64,000 bases of DNA from Semisulcospira habei. Its lineage: Eukaryota > Mollusca > Gastropoda > Semisulcospiridae. Where the stretch lies: NCBI GenBank assembly GCA_036245525.1, contig BTPG01000006.1:67080208-67144207 (forward strand). Direction: 5' to 3'. The notes beneath the pieces are model-generated. The model ran no database searches and had not been told where the DNA came from. It saw nothing but the letters and a program-made list of their open reading frames with translations. The translations under genes and the position numbers were made by a program. This document shows, piece by piece, positions 1 through 13,600 of the stretch. The stretch's first letter is position 1; the number at the start of each line of letters is the position of its first letter.

Positions 1-471
1 CCAAGCTAATCTGGCACAACCCTTGAATTATGGTCGATCCATCACCTGTTGTAGGCAGGCTTGGGAATTGTCCGCCTAAAGGCAAATTTCCACCGAAATG
101 ATATTGCTCAGCCGCTGAAAAAACAGATTTAATCTACATTTAAAATTTCCTGGGGGGGGGGGGGGGGGGGGGGCATGCCCCCGGACCCCCCTAGTTTCAG
201 ATTTTTTTCACTTTCTAATTCCCATGCCTGTGTAGGGCATTGGGGCTAAATGGGTAAAACCCCTTTCTTGCTAAACCCAGTGTTAAGTTGAGGCAGCATC
301 CTTGCTCCATTCCTGTACGTTTTTCAGGAATAACACAGTCTGCTGCAAAAAGAAAGATTGCTGATTTATATGTTCTTTCTGAATTCAAGCCCAGATCCTG
401 ACCTTGTGTAAAAAGCACCAAAAATTTTCTGCATCATTATTGTCATGGTTCTTTTCTTGTTATTGTTTGTA
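1..471. other. Intron sequence with half of an H1 palindrome and a G22 run
   Basis: Bases 1 to about 60 match the right arm of the H1 palindromic MITE family, cut by the window edge. A run of 22 G lies at 152-173. I see no exon here. Confidence 0.6.
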
Positions 472-905
472 TTTATTTCCTCAAAAGGACCTACCTATAG
501 CATTATTATTAGGAAAGTACACTTAGCTTACCGATTTCAGCCTAACAACCCTTGTGTATACCTACACAAGGGAAGCAACTCTTACTAGGGTGTTACCATG
601 CACATGGTTAGTCTCTCTTACAATGAACAATGAACCTTTATTTTCCAACGTTCCAACGGTAGAAGTTATTGGTAACAGGACCAGTTTTCAAACTTGCCGT
701 TGCTACATCTACTACATAAGTGACATAGACATGTAAACATACACATACCGCACACTGCTGCATGCATGCATTCGCTCACGCTCGCACGCACGCACATACA
801 TACACATACACATACCCACACACGCACTCAGGTACGCACGCATGCACATCACAACTCGCCCACATGAGCAGTGGGGCCACACCTTTCTTATGCTTAGCTT
901 CCTAG
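472..905 (+). repeat. DIRS A left inverted terminal repeat, interrupted
   Basis: The segments 472-612 and 850-905 are the reverse complement of the right end (about 4270-4506). They are separated by a simple-sequence-rich insert of CA and GCAC repeats. Confidence 0.75.
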
Positions 906-954
906 TGAATGGATGTTCTACCAGTTTCGGCCTTCGTATTTTCGGCTTTCGCGG

Positions 955-1072
955 CCAGCGGCCATACATCGTTGAATTTGCCGGTTTTCGGCTGATTAAC
1001 GAAGTTGAACAGCGTCGGGCTCGTTTACTATCTGGATGGGTAAACGCCTGGGAACACCAAGTGATGTGGACG
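955..1072 (+). ncRNA. 5S rRNA-like sequence, divergent (copy in DIRS A)
   Basis: Almost the whole length of a 5S rRNA can be followed: a GGCCATAC-like 5' part, GTTGAA, CCGGTTTTCGGCTGATTAAC, GAAGTTGAACAGCGTCGGGC, then TCTGGATGGGTAAACGCCTG and GGAACACCAAGTG. Many substitutions make it a pseudogene or a 5S-derived element, not a functional rRNA gene. The internal control region of 5S (boxes A and C) lies in the retained part. Confidence 0.7.
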
Positions 1073-1899
1073 CTGACAGAGAAAAAGCACCACAGGGCAG
1101 AGGACTTGGATTTTTCCGTAGCCTCTTCGTTGCCGGTCACCCGCTCTGAATATGACACGGTAAGGCCTCGGGTACTGCCACGGGCCACTGCCTCCCCGGG
1201 TGACAGGCCCTGGCAATACCCGTGGGGACTACGACATTCCTGTGGCATGTTCTTTGATTGATTGGTTGGTTGGTTGTATGTTGCTATTGGCGTCCTGACA
1301 GCAACATGCCTTCTCGGGATGTGCCTGCACGGCTATATGACCCATTGCCAGAAGGTATTACTATTATGGTTGATCAAACTTTATGCATAATAAAAGCACT
1401 TCCAGTCCTAATTCATCTGTTTTTAGTAGTTGAGATCATGATAAAATGACTGAATATACACTAGAAATAACATGGGATACACATTTTGAGAGGTTTAGTG
1501 ACTGCATATATGGTGCCCAATTATAGCCCTTCAGCGCTGCTCAAGTACATTTCGGTGCACACTTCGCAGGGACACAGCGAGGGCGGTCTCGCTGAGGCTT
1601 CTCTCGTGTTCCTGTGTACCCGTCGGCGCGTCGCTACCTGCGCCTCGCCTTCTCTGGGTGATCCTCCTTTTTCGGGCGCTCACCTTGGACTGGTCTTAGC
1701 CCTGGGATCCTTCATGGCTTGTGGATGCAAGGGTGGCCAGAACCGGGCACGCCAGAGAAACACTTCCTGCAGTTAGCAGTCCTTGCCCGCCAGGTGTGCA
1801 TTGCGGTGGCTGTCCTAGCCAGGGTGGACGGACATCTGGCTCGGACATGGGTGCCCCTCTTCTCCCTGCCGCCTCAGCTCTCGCTCTACATGGGTTCAG

Positions 1900-2290
1900 G
1901 CCACTCTGGCGGGGGCGTACACTTGCTGCCGGACTTCAGCTCAGTCTCGGGCCGGTGGCCACCATAGTTATTGGACAAACACTTCAACTGGCTGGAGTCG
2001 ACGGCAGTCTAGCTCGCACTCGTCAACTGGGCGTCACTTCCCAGGCGCCAGGAGGTGCTGGCTCTGTCTGACAACTCACCAGTGGTGTCCCACATTCAGA
2101 CGCGAGGTGGCACACGAACTCAGCGCTCTGCATGCTCCTGTTCAGTTGATGTTGTGGGTCGGGGCCCACGGTATCGCTCGAAGGCTAGTCGCATTCCAGG
2201 CCACTTGAATGTCCTCGCGGATTCTCTATCGCAAACGCGGCAGCTCCATCATACCGAGTGGTCACTCAGCCCGGAATATTCAGGATGATC
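1900..2290 (+). pseudogene. DIRS A RNase H remnant
   Basis: Frames here contain SGGGVHLLP, LALSDNSPVVSHIQTRGGT and HLNVLADSLS, matching the DIRS RNase H of copy C (SDNATVVAYIQKKGG and HLNVLADSVS). The frame changes at least twice. Confidence 0.75.
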
Positions 2291-2639
2291 TGCGCATGCG
2301 GGAGCCACCCTTGATCGACCTGTTTGCGGCGAGATGGAACTAGCACCTCCCGGTCCTTATCTCTCCCTCCCGGACACTTGCTCGTGGGCGGTATACGCCC
2401 TATCCTTACCCTGGGAGAGTCTCGTGGCCTCCCCCTATCCTCCCTCAGTGCTGGTACGCAAGGTCCTGCGGACGCTAAGAGGCTGCGTCACGGTGTTTCT
2501 TCTTGTTGCCCCGTTCAGATGGTACAAAATTCGGCGACAGACCTGATTAAGCCTCACATGGAGACTCATATTGAGCTGCCACTCCCCGTGTAATACTGGC
2601 ACGGCCAAGACAGCTCCTCTTCCTATCGTGCCTGGAAGA

Positions 2640-4066
2640 CGTTCCTTACATGCTTGAAGATTGTGCGGTAGGCCCTCGCGGCCAGAGTGCTCTCGTATGC
2701 AGCGGTGGATGCTTTCTCGTCAGCCCGTGGATCATCCACACGCAAGGTGTACGAAGGCGACCTTCCCCCACGGTGCTGACGATGCGCCCACTGACCGAGT
2801 TCTTCCTATGGCTGTTCCAGGAGAAGACCTTGGCACCCGTTACCATCACAGGCTATCGCACCTTGTGTGCAAACTCGTGCCATCATTGGGGGCAGCCAGG
2901 CCTAGGACAAAGGTCTGAATTGTTCCGCCGTTTCGAGGATTTCCTCGGTAATCTCGCCGATTTTCCGCTCCTCAAACTACTATTTACTATACTACTACTA
3001 CTGTTTCCGTGTATAATTTCTTGCGCCTTTTTAATTTCCGCTTTTTTTTTCAAAGTCAATTCAGACCTTTGCTAGGAGTGTGCGAGAATCTTCGGACCTG
3101 TTGACCCGCTTCGAGCTCCAGCGGCCGTCCCTTCGCTCATTGATTGCACGCTGGGACCTACCCTGGGTTCTTCCTTGGCTTAATTCGGACAAGTTAGAGC
3201 CTCTGCCTTCGGCATGGCTGGCGGTTGTGGCTAGAAAGACCTGTTCTGCCTTGGCCCTGGCTTCAGCAGCATGCGGGAGCGAGCTACATGCCCTGTCGGT
3301 AGACCCAGCCTGTCTTCAGTTCAGGTCTGATGGCTCGGTACAGCTCCTGCCTATCCTGGCCCTCCTGGCCAAGATCAGACTCCCCTCCCTCGGTACATGG
3401 ATGACCATCCTGCGCCCTCTCCAGGGGTTTTAACCGTTCTCGGAAGTCCTATTGACGGGACCTTTTCCGGGCATTAAAGATCTACCAGCGCAGGTCGTAG
3501 TCTTACAGGAGGGGCCGGTCCCGCCATTTCCTGCCCTGGACCAGCGGCAGGACGGACGTTGCAGGCGCTGACAATCTCGTCTTCACTGTGTTGGGTCATC
3601 CGGTCTGCTGACGAGGACCTCTCCCCTGCAGGGGCAAAGAGGCTCCAGATCAGAGCTCACAAGGCCAGAGCTTCCTCTTTGGGCATCGCCTTCGATCTCA
3701 TGTGTGCGCAGAAGGACATTATTGCGGCGGTGGGTGGGCATGCTGTTCCACCTTGCCTGCTTCTACCTAGGGGGACCCCTCTGGCCAGCAAGAGAGCCTG
3801 ACCCTGGTGAGAGTCCTCTCCCCGGCGGGGGACAGAGGCTGCTGATTCGGCTCGAGACCAGAGCGGCCTCTTTGAGCATTGCCTTTGTTCGCCCCTGTGT
3901 GCTGAAGAACATTATTGCGGCGGTGGGTTGGCGCGCAGACTCCACCTTGCCGCTTCTACCCGAGGGATTTCTCTGGCCAGCAAGGCAACTGAACATGGTG
4001 GAAGACCTCGCTGCGAACCAGTACTCCTTCCTGGCGCCTCAGGCGCCCTGGGTAACACTTAGCTGA
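2640..4066 (+). pseudogene. DIRS A tyrosine recombinase remnant
   Basis: Fragments align with the recombinase of copy C: ITGYRTLCAN, RWDLPWVLPWLNS, SELHALSVDPACLQFRSDGS and LQIRAHKARASSLGIAFD. The box I region reads AACGSELHA where copy C has AARVSELHA, so the catalytic Arg is lost. The C-terminal segment (about 3600-3800) is repeated in degraded form at about 3810-4010. Confidence 0.75.
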
Positions 4067-4533
4067 AATCGTTGGGAGTATGATCCTGTTGCTTTCCGCT
4101 GAGCCTTGTGCAGTGGTGGGGCGGTTTTGTCAGCTCCCTTCTCGTTTTCGTCTTTCTTCCTAATAGTAATGCCATCGGTAGGTCCTTGAGGAAATAAATG
4201 TATTTTTCTCTAAAATGTGTTTTTTCTTAAAATACCTACCGATGGCATTCCTCAGAGCCCTCCCGTCTGCCCCGCTTGCTGCCAGTAAGCTAAGAGTAAG
4301 ACTGGTGTGACCCCACTGCTCACGTGGGCTTGTAAGGGATACTACCCATGTTCATGGTAACACACTAGTAAGAGTTGTTTCCCTTGTTGTGTAGGTATAC
4401 ACAAGGGTTGTTAGCCTGAAATCGGTAAGCTAAGTGTACCTTCCTAATAGTAATGCCATCGGTAGGTATTTTTCGAAAAAATACATTTTAGAGAAAATAC
4501 ATTTTACATAAATTCTCTGTTTCTTTGTGTTAG

Positions 4534-4654
4534 GAGGAGTGCATACATTCCATGTCCTGTGTCGAGACTTTGGGGAGCAAGAGTTGACTCTAAAAGTTGG
4601 CAATGGTGTAACAGCCAAAAACCAGTTTCCTGTCACAGAAACTGCATCAGTCAC
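4534..4654 (+). CDS. NUP210: NUP210 exon 1 of window
   Basis: The acceptor is TTAG and the donor GTAAGG. The exon starts with two bases of a split codon and ends with two. It encodes gp210-like text including QELTLKVGN and PVTETASV. The acceptor lies only 27 nt after the 3' end of DIRS copy A. Confidence 0.88.
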
Positions 4655-7600
4655 GTAAGGAATTTCTTTTGTTGCCAGGCAAACATTTCATTCAGTAGTG
4701 TATTTTGAGCGAACACCCTTACAAGGGATCACCTGTCATTAAAGACCATCATTTAGGTGGCCATAGCCACCTAAATGATGGTCTTTAATGACAGGTGGCA
4801 CTTTTTGCCCTTCAAGACTGCTCTAAAAAAAAAAAAACGGTTCAAAGCTGGTGCTGCGGGATTGCTGTAACTTTTGTGCTGTAACTTTACGGCAGCCATC
4901 ACACTAACTTCTTTGTCTTTATTCTTCTGTGGATAAATTTTATGCTGTGTGTATGTGCCAGGGTGGTGTGTGCAAAACCAGTGGAGCTTCACCTGCAGCC
5001 CGTCCTCAGTCCCAACCCCACGCTGCCGCCCTGCCCTGTCACGCATGAGACACATTTGCCGGTGAGTAGAAAAGTCATTTGGAGTCATTGACATTTGTGC
5101 TAACCCTGTTGGGAAAGTATTAAAATTACACAATCCAGACGAAAAAGGTGACACTGTCAAATTTAATATTTACCTGACATTAAAAATTGTGTTCTAATTG
5201 TCTTTTCTAATTCCCCCCCTCCTCCTTTTTTTTTGTTGTGTGTGAGGGGGGGGGGGGGGGGGGGGGGCTCATGATGTTCTTTGCCTCTTGCTAGTCCTAC
5301 TTGAAGCTTATGTTTCTGATATGAATGGATTTATTACGCGTGAAATTTTCCATAGTTTCTCTTGACATGATTTGCATCCACTGGCAGTGAAAGGTATAGG
5401 GCGGTACTGAACTTACACATAGGTTTGTGAAGAAAAAACACCCAGCACGCAAACAATCCTCAGGCTGACGTCAAACATTTGGCCCACGCATGGCTGAGCA
5501 CAGCACAGCTAAAGCTGACAATACAATACAATAATACTTTATTAATCCCTCATGGGGAAATTCACTGTCTGCCCATACAACACATAGTATCGTCATTCAC
5601 TCAGTCAATTAATTAAATAACCTACAACTCTCAGTTGACATAACTCTCAGTAACATAAGACGTCAGCCAGAGTGCTTTTTGCTTGTTGGGTATTGACTTG
5701 GGATGCCACAGACCTGGCACATTTTATCAGATTTTGTGTTATTCTGACATACGAAATACTGAAGTGACCTGTATGTTGAAAAAGTGTGGTCAGTACATCA
5801 AAGGAAACGTATCTGACTTTTGCTATGTCAAACCTTGTTATAAATATAATCATAACCAATTGTATATCTTACTAGATGCCAGTGCATTGCAAGAAAGATT
5901 TACAACTGCAAGTGGCCGTGACAGACAGCAGTGGTCGTCGTTTTGACAATTTCTCCTCACTGGCTCTGGAGTGGACGGTGTCGAGTCTCTCCCTTGCTGC
6001 GGTCATTCACCCTGAAACTCTTCGGACCGAGGAAGCAACCAACGAGGAAGGTTCACGTGCTGTCAGATGTAAGTGCACAGCATGATATTTTTATAGGTCT
6101 TAAAAGTCACTTTTATTGTCGGTTAATCTATTTTATGATGCAAGGGTGACACTTGCTAAATAGTGTGACACATGAAAGCTGACTTGAGTAGCAGACGATG
6201 CAAGTAAGTGAGAAGGCCCCCTCTAGGGGCAATAAAAACTAACCAATCGGGAGACAATTGTATTATTGATGCGCATTGGCACTGCGCTCATTGCCAACTT
6301 TGTCTCTGACAGCTAGAAGCATAACAAAGTGGCAGCAGCGAATTGTTTGACTTTCTTTGCTTTGATTTTTATCCCGTTTTTTTCCCTTAACTACGTCATT
6401 ACGCCACTTTGAGGTAAGAAGATGAGCCTCCCTTTACTAGTCTGTCAGCTTTGTGCAAATGTGCATTGGTACGTTGATACGTTTGTCTTATGTTCTGTTG
6501 TTTCGCGCGATACTTTCCCTGCATCTTGACACCTTGGCGTTCTGTCTCGAATCAGGAGTCGCATCGGTTATTACAAGGCACACACGCTTTCCACACCGAT
6601 CCATCACTTTGCGGTGGCGTTCTATCTCGAATCGGGAGTCGCATCGGTTATTACAAGGCACACACGCTTTCCACACCGATTCATCACTTTGCGGGGTGGT
6701 TGGTACAAGGAATGCAACGCTCGGGCACAGTTCGACTGACTTTTCTGGCCGGCCTCACCAGCTTGGAATTCCACTTTTGCGTTTCATTCTGGCACTGACC
6801 TACTTTCACGCTTGGACCACAGCGTGGGTGGGTCACGTGACCCTGCATGTTTTTTTCCTCACACACCGCGCATCGTTGTCCATCATCAGTGCTTCTCTCA
6901 CCATACAACTCGAAATAATGACCCGCATCATTCACACGCCCACCGCCTTGGTCACTTTATGAGTCGTCACCAAGGGTGCACTAATTCACGAAAACTTTAA
7001 TGTGGCGGATGCACTGGTGGAAATCTGTGGGTTCGGCGGAATGCATAGCACACGGCTAATGGACGGCTTTGTAACCCGTCGCATTCAGCATTTCAAGCCT
7101 CATTGCATGATCATCATGGTTGTTGACAATGATGAGATTTACACTGCCAACACAGACGAAGTATCCTCCGGGATGGTGGCTCGAGCCACGGCACCGCAGT
7201 GGTGGTACCGGCTACAGCACATGTTCATTTGTCAACTCCTTCCCCGCTACCTGCCTCCCCGGAGTAATACAGAGTATGATCATAACGCGCGGAAGTCAAC
7301 CTCCAAATTCTGCATGACTGCATGCGACTGCCTCAGGTGTGCTTTGTACAACACGGCTTTCTGCGCTTCCGATGCAAGAACGCAGAAAAATACCTCGCAC
7401 AATGAAAGCTGTATTTGCGGAATGGGGTACACCTCACGGACGAGGGATACCATGCACTGTATAGAGCTGTGCGAGGTGTCATCATCATGGCCACATGCGT
7501 TTGAACACGGGTAAGACACATCAACAACAACTTTTTTTTTTTTTAATTTAAAAACAATTATAAATCCTAGAAAGCTGAATTTGTTGGGTTTTTTGTTTTG

Positions 7601-10600
7601 TTTTGTTTTCATACAGAACAGCCCTTCAGCCAGCGAGTTTCATCAGCAAGAGACATAAATTCTCATGAGCCCCTGCATCTGTAGAGGCTCATGAGAATTT
7701 GTCTTTTGCTGGCCATGTATCATGGGGCATAGTTAGTACATAGACTGTTTTCAGCCATTTCAAATTTCCGGACTTTCACCAAATTTTTTTGGGGGGGACT
7801 CGCATGCGAAGCAAAAGTGAGATTGTTTTGGGCCAGTGGTCATCGTCCATCCGCCGTCGTCCGTGGTAAACTTTAACGTTGACATTTTCTCGGAGACTAT
7901 TCAAGCCACATTCTTCAAACTTGGCCCAAGGATACTTTGTGGTAAGACCTTTCTAAACATACCACTTTTAGTGACCCCTCACTAAGGTCAAGGTCACAGG
8001 GGATCAGGAAATAGGTCAAAAATAGCTATATTTTGACATAATTTATTCTTTCTCAAACACTATTCACAACTTCAAACCCAAACTTGGTACAAAGATACCT
8101 GATGGCAAAACCTTTCTATACGTACTAATTTGGTTGATCCCTCGGAAAGGTCAAGGGTCACGAGCTCAGGAAATAGGTCAAAATAGCCCATATTTTGACC
8201 AAAGAGAGAGATATGGGGGCTCCCACTCCACCCCTTTCATAAACAAAAGGTTACTCTAATTCACTAACCATATAGAGTAACCAACTCCAATCATTACAAT
8301 TACCTCTTTGATTGTCTAAATACATTAGGTCTATTTCAAAAAATAATTGAAGCAACGTTTTTTTATCAGCTGTCAACCCGTGATTAAGGCAGATCACCCA
8401 CCCAACCTAATTAATAATGCCACATCGCCTCTTAATCAAAGGCTAATTTAAATATCATTGCAGTCAGAATTTTCGATACACATAATGAGACCGGAAAAAT
8501 CCCTTGTAAACTGCGGGCAGCAGTCTCACACACACTGACACCGCGCGCACTCTGATTGTGAGAGAATGAGAGAATAAAACCACCCTAATTAATAAACTTA
8601 CTAATTAAGCCCACCACCTCTCACAAAGTCATCAAGACACTCAGTACATTTCCAACTTGGTCTTTCAGAGATGCCAACCCTTCCGGTTTTGCCGTATTTT
8701 CTTACGCCAAAATTAATTTCTTAAGCTTTTACGGCCAAATAAATTATCTTCCGACGAAAAAAGCGCTGAAATTGTCCGCTAAAAGTTACCAATTTCTCGC
8801 TGACTTTGCTGCTGAGCCATTGCGTTTCCCTCGAGATAAATAATGAGCCAATCATAAGTGTCCTCTGATTAGCGCAACCAATCGGAATCTGAAATATACA
8901 TGATCGGAAATAGTGTGATTTCAGTTCAGTTCATGAGTTCTTTGGGATCTGTTTTAGTGTTTAAAGATGTGTTTGACATCGCACACTATATGATGCAATG
9001 GCCTGTTTATTGGCCGGCCGTACACACTTAAGCGACACAAGTCAGTCTGAATTTTTATGTCTAGTTCATGTGTGTTTCGAGGACGTTTTGCTTTGAATTG
9101 CCGGTACTCATCATCAGCGGACCAAACCGTGGAGATGAAAATTTAGTGTAGCGTTCTGCTGCACGTATCTCAATCTCTGTTTAAGCCTATCCCCCGTATT
9201 CGCTAGGGATTAGGATTGATAGCTCTAGGGCTTTCCTACTGATTGGTGTTCGTAGGTCGTTGGCTCAGTTTTGGAAGGATGCTTGCATAGAGTTGTATCC
9301 TAGTGTTTGTGAGGTTCAACTTTCATGTCAGGCAATTTTCCATCATGAGTTGCACCATTTTGTTTTTCCTTTCTTTCTCCTTCCCCTCCACCTTTTATTT
9401 TCTCCACTCTCCTTCTCCCCCTGTTTTTGGGGGTGTCGTTTAGATACCCCTTTGATCACTTCAAAAAAGTTAGAAATTTGATGTGTGTCCTTTTTTACAA
9501 ACTATGAGTAGATATCACAGGTTTTCTGTGGATTTGTTGAATTTAATTCGTTTGCATGTTTTTAGGGGTGAACTCGTACGGTTTATTGCGTTTGCAGTCC
9601 CTGGTTTTGGGTGCCAACAGAGTCAACAGGGTACGGGGGTAGGTTGTATATGCCCCATTTTCACTCCTATCGCCGAATTTTGTGGATTTACAGAACTTCA
9701 AGTTATAAGTTCGTTGGTTCTGAGGTGAACTCGTATGGTTCATTCTGTTTTTAGGTGTGGTTTTGTGTTCTAGCCACGCAAAGCTGGTCAGTGCTGTGAC
9801 GAGGAAGTTCGTGTGTGCAATCTTGCACGCCGTGGCACCGAACTTTAACTTTAACCTTGAATGACCGAGTTTTATGTTCACGCGAAATCTTCCTGTCAAA
9901 TTTTATTTCTTCCTGTCAAATTTTGAAAATGGTAAGGTCAGGTAGTGAAATGGGTTGGCATCTCTGGTCTATCACTAATTTTTTTTTTAATTATTTTTTT
10001 TAGTGCAATCGGTACACGCAGTACATTTTAAATCAAACTGTCACTACCTGGCTACACACGCCGTCCACACAAACCACCCCTTGCCAAGCGGATTCCCTAA
10101 AACAATATTATTTAATTAATAACACACACAGCAACAAGATTTTTAAAAAAATCGGGTAAGCCAGAAAGAGTTGCGCCCCTTGCTAGAGCCCATGCCTTAT
10201 CACTAGTCAAGAGGAAATTCCCAATTTGAGTCAGAGGTATATTTTGTTCCACCTCCTTAAATTAATCTTATCTATGCCAGTAATTACGGTAGGTACAAAA
10301 AGAGAAAAGTACAAGCCCATCTCAATGATGAAGTTTACACCTAAAAACAAAAGCTTTATTAAAAAAAACATTACCATCTCACCTCAAAACGCCACCTCTG
10401 TCAGAGTCCAAGGCCTACAACAAATATAACAACAAAGCCAATTTTGGGGGAACTAACCTGGCTAGCTAACACTAAGCGACTAACTGTTGTCTTTTAAAAA
10501 TACACCCCACTCTAGGCAGACAGTCGGCTAGTTAAATAACCTAGGAGCTCCTGAAAATCACCTCTAATTATCTTAAGTCCATATCAGTCTGTTACGATTG

Positions 10601-13600
10601 TGGTTGTGTTGTCCTGTGAGAGCATGCATGTGTTAATCGTAGGAACGATCCGATGTTTATTTGAGCTGTCATGGTTACGTATCACGTACCTTTTCAGTGA
10701 GATTCTTTATTGTTCGTCCATGATAGCGGTGTTGGCTTTGTTATGATATGTTAATTTTAGTCCGGAAGCTTCTAGAGAAGTCGTACGGAGAAGAGCGGTC
10801 GATTTTTGTTTTGCGTAGATTAGTTGAGAATGAACCAGAACGTTCGAATCAGGGTCGCACTGTCTAGTGACATCGTACATGACGTCAGAAGAGTAAGAAA
10901 CTAGCTACTTTGTTTTATAGACACAAGTCATAGTTGTTTACTGTTCGCGTGAAGTTGGCAGCCAGTCAGTACGGTTTTTGAAAGATCGTGTAAGTTCTGG
11001 AAGATTCCGACTAGGTCGTGAACTGCCTGCCATACTTTTGTGAGATGTCATTTTACATTAGGATTTGGAGCTGAATTGAGCAGCCAAATTTTTGTAGCTT
11101 ATTGTAGTTATTCCAGAAAATTCTTTCTTTATTAATATTTATGAGTTTCAGTTACGGGTTCCATTCTGATTGGTTGCGTTGTATGATTTTCTTGGATTAT
11201 TCTGGAAATTGGTTGTACTATAAAAGATTGGTGCTGGGAAGCACGGATGTACATTGTCTTGCATTGTCAGTTGTAGAGACACACAGTTTATCGTAGGTAC
11301 GTGGCCCATATAGGGTGTACATTGTGAGAGACACAGCGTAACAGTGGTGTACATCGTGTGAGGAACTTTGTGTCGCCAGTGTGGACATTTGCAGAAGAGA
11401 CTTTGTATCAGTGTTGGTGCATTTAAAAATGCATTGTGTGGAGATCGCATCGCTGAATTAAATTATTGTTGGAACTGTTACTCCAGTATTGTCTACATCC
11501 TTAAGCCACATGTGACGGCCCCCCACCCGGGTCTGCCCTGGGGGATTTGGGTGGGGTAACTACTTTTTAGTTCCCAGGGTCACCCTGGTCAGCCCCACAG
11601 GGTGGGTTTTCTTCTGTATTCTGGGGCATGTGTTTCTGTATACCCTTGGTCCATTCACCTGTATTTTTGTTTTTTAAACTCTCCCTACTGTCTGCGCTGC
11701 CTGTAGCTCTTGATATTGGATGTGTTTTGCTAAATGGTCTTAGCTTTATTTAGGCCCCATGTCATAGGTTTATTTAACGTATTGGACCGCTGGCGACATA
11801 CATTCAATATTCTGTTTATTATTTTTTTTCACAAGCAGTGCAGGCACGTCCTGAGAAAGCCTTGTTGCTGTCGGGGCGTTAAGCAATGTACAGTCAATCA
11901 ATCAATCAACATGTGACGGGTTGCAGCTGAATGAAGTTTATTTAAAAGAACCTTACGTGCGTGCGTCTGGTGTGTTTATCATACGACGACTACGACTCCA
12001 CCACGTAACACAGTCCTATTCCCTCAGCCTAACACCACGATGTATTTTTGAGAGATCAGCAGGTTTGATTTCCAAGGAACCTGCTGGCCTGGCTTGTCAC
12101 CGCATAGCGGGCAAATCGGGCACCACCCACACACACACACACACACTACAGCTAACCGTCAGACTGCGCATGCGCAGTGCTCGGTCGAGATTGCATAATT
12201 CCAGCTACTATATTGCACAATTTCCGTGATAGTTAAGTACTCAAATTGAACAGGTTTTTCTTATGTCCGTGAAATGGCCCAGTGGTCTGACAAGCTGTGT
12301 CGCGCCGAGGTTTTGGCTCATGAAAGTAGATTACAAGATAGTATTCTTTGATAGCGTCATCAACATTTGAAAATGTATGCTGTACGTGATCTTCAAGTCT
12401 GAGTTTTTCATTGATAAAATCAAGTTTTTCTATTCTTTGCTTCTCATAATCCTGCTGAGCTTGTGCTAGTTTTTCAGACGCCTCATTGTGACGCCTCATT
12501 TCTTCTGCAGAATCCTCTCTACCCAGTTTTGAAAAGAGATAGTTTGATCCGCTAAATGCTAATGCATTAACAACTGCACCACCAATCATAATAGCTAAAG
12601 TTGTTACACTTTTTATTTACATAGATACATTTTCTGGAATAATTCCTTGCTTGACAAGAAAGTCTTTTGTTGCAATTGACGCTGTTACAACTGCTACTAG
12701 TTTAGCACTGTCCTCAAAATCTAATTTGCCAAGGTCTGCAGAACGCATTTTGAGTATACTCCGTCCCAGCATAGTGTAAGATACTGCTAGTCCACTTATT
12801 ACGGCAGAGTGATAGACAAAGTTCATTATGTTTTTTGTGTCGCTCATTTTCTTATGCCACAAGAATTAAAATAATAAATTTATTCACTGCATGAATAATG
12901 GGTCAAAAGGTTTTGGCGTTGATGGTAATGTGGAGACTTCTTCTTTTATTTTTGGAGTGTCTGATTTTTGGGACACTGTTCAAGTGTGTGGTTTGTATTT
13001 TTTGTATAATTGGTAACCTACATAACCAACTCCGACAACAAATCCTGCAACTAGATATTTTGTTATTTCAGGTTTAGGCTCAGTTGATAGTCTCTCACTT
13101 TGTTGAGGGGGTGAAGGTGTTGGTAGTGTTGCTGGGGCTGGTGCTGTTGGTAGTCCTGACGGTGGGTCAGTTATATGAGCCTTTTCTGTTAATGCTTGAA
13201 GCTGTAATTTTTTTTGTCTGTTATATTCAGCTAATCTTTTTCCAGCCTCAACCCTGCCTGGGCTTTTAGCCTTAGTCACCGTTTGAACCTGTGTTAAGAC
13301 AGGGCTTGGTTGTGGAGTCATCTGGTTGTCGTCCATTTCTTCTGCTTTAAAATTTATTTTAGAAAAATCAATATGACTCGCAGTAGCAAACAGGGTTACC
13401 ACAGGTGCAAAGTAATTCCCAAACTTGTAAAACAAAAGGCATGCTAATTTACCGATTGAACTTGAAACAATAGGGTTGCTTTCGAGATCGTCTGATAGAC
13501 TGTCACTATCAACAGGTAGGAAGTGACTCACACCTTTTGTATATAGGCAGACAAGAGATCGACTCAAATCACGGGTCATTAGTGAAGCAATGTTATTTTC

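Larger units (their letters stand above)
472..4506 (+). mobile_element. DIRS-type retrotransposon copy A, decayed
   Basis: The left end (TTTATTTCCTC at 472) and the right end (to about 4506) are inverted copies of each other over about 140 bp plus a further block near 850-905. An internal complementary region at about 4150-4255 carries the reverse complement of both termini. RNase H remnants lie at about 1900-2290 and tyrosine recombinase remnants at about 2640-4066. Gag and most of RT are gone. A CA-rich segment (about 612-850) interrupts the left repeat. A 5S-like sequence lies at 955-1072. Confidence 0.85.

Noticed and set aside
712..1261. Open frames on both strands of 178 and 139 codons
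   Set aside because: They overlap the simple repeat and the 5S-like sequence in DIRS A, and no protein family is recognisable.
4731..4796. Hairpins as transcription terminators
   Set aside because: The palindromes are MITE-like repeats in eukaryotic introns; bacterial-type terminators do not apply.
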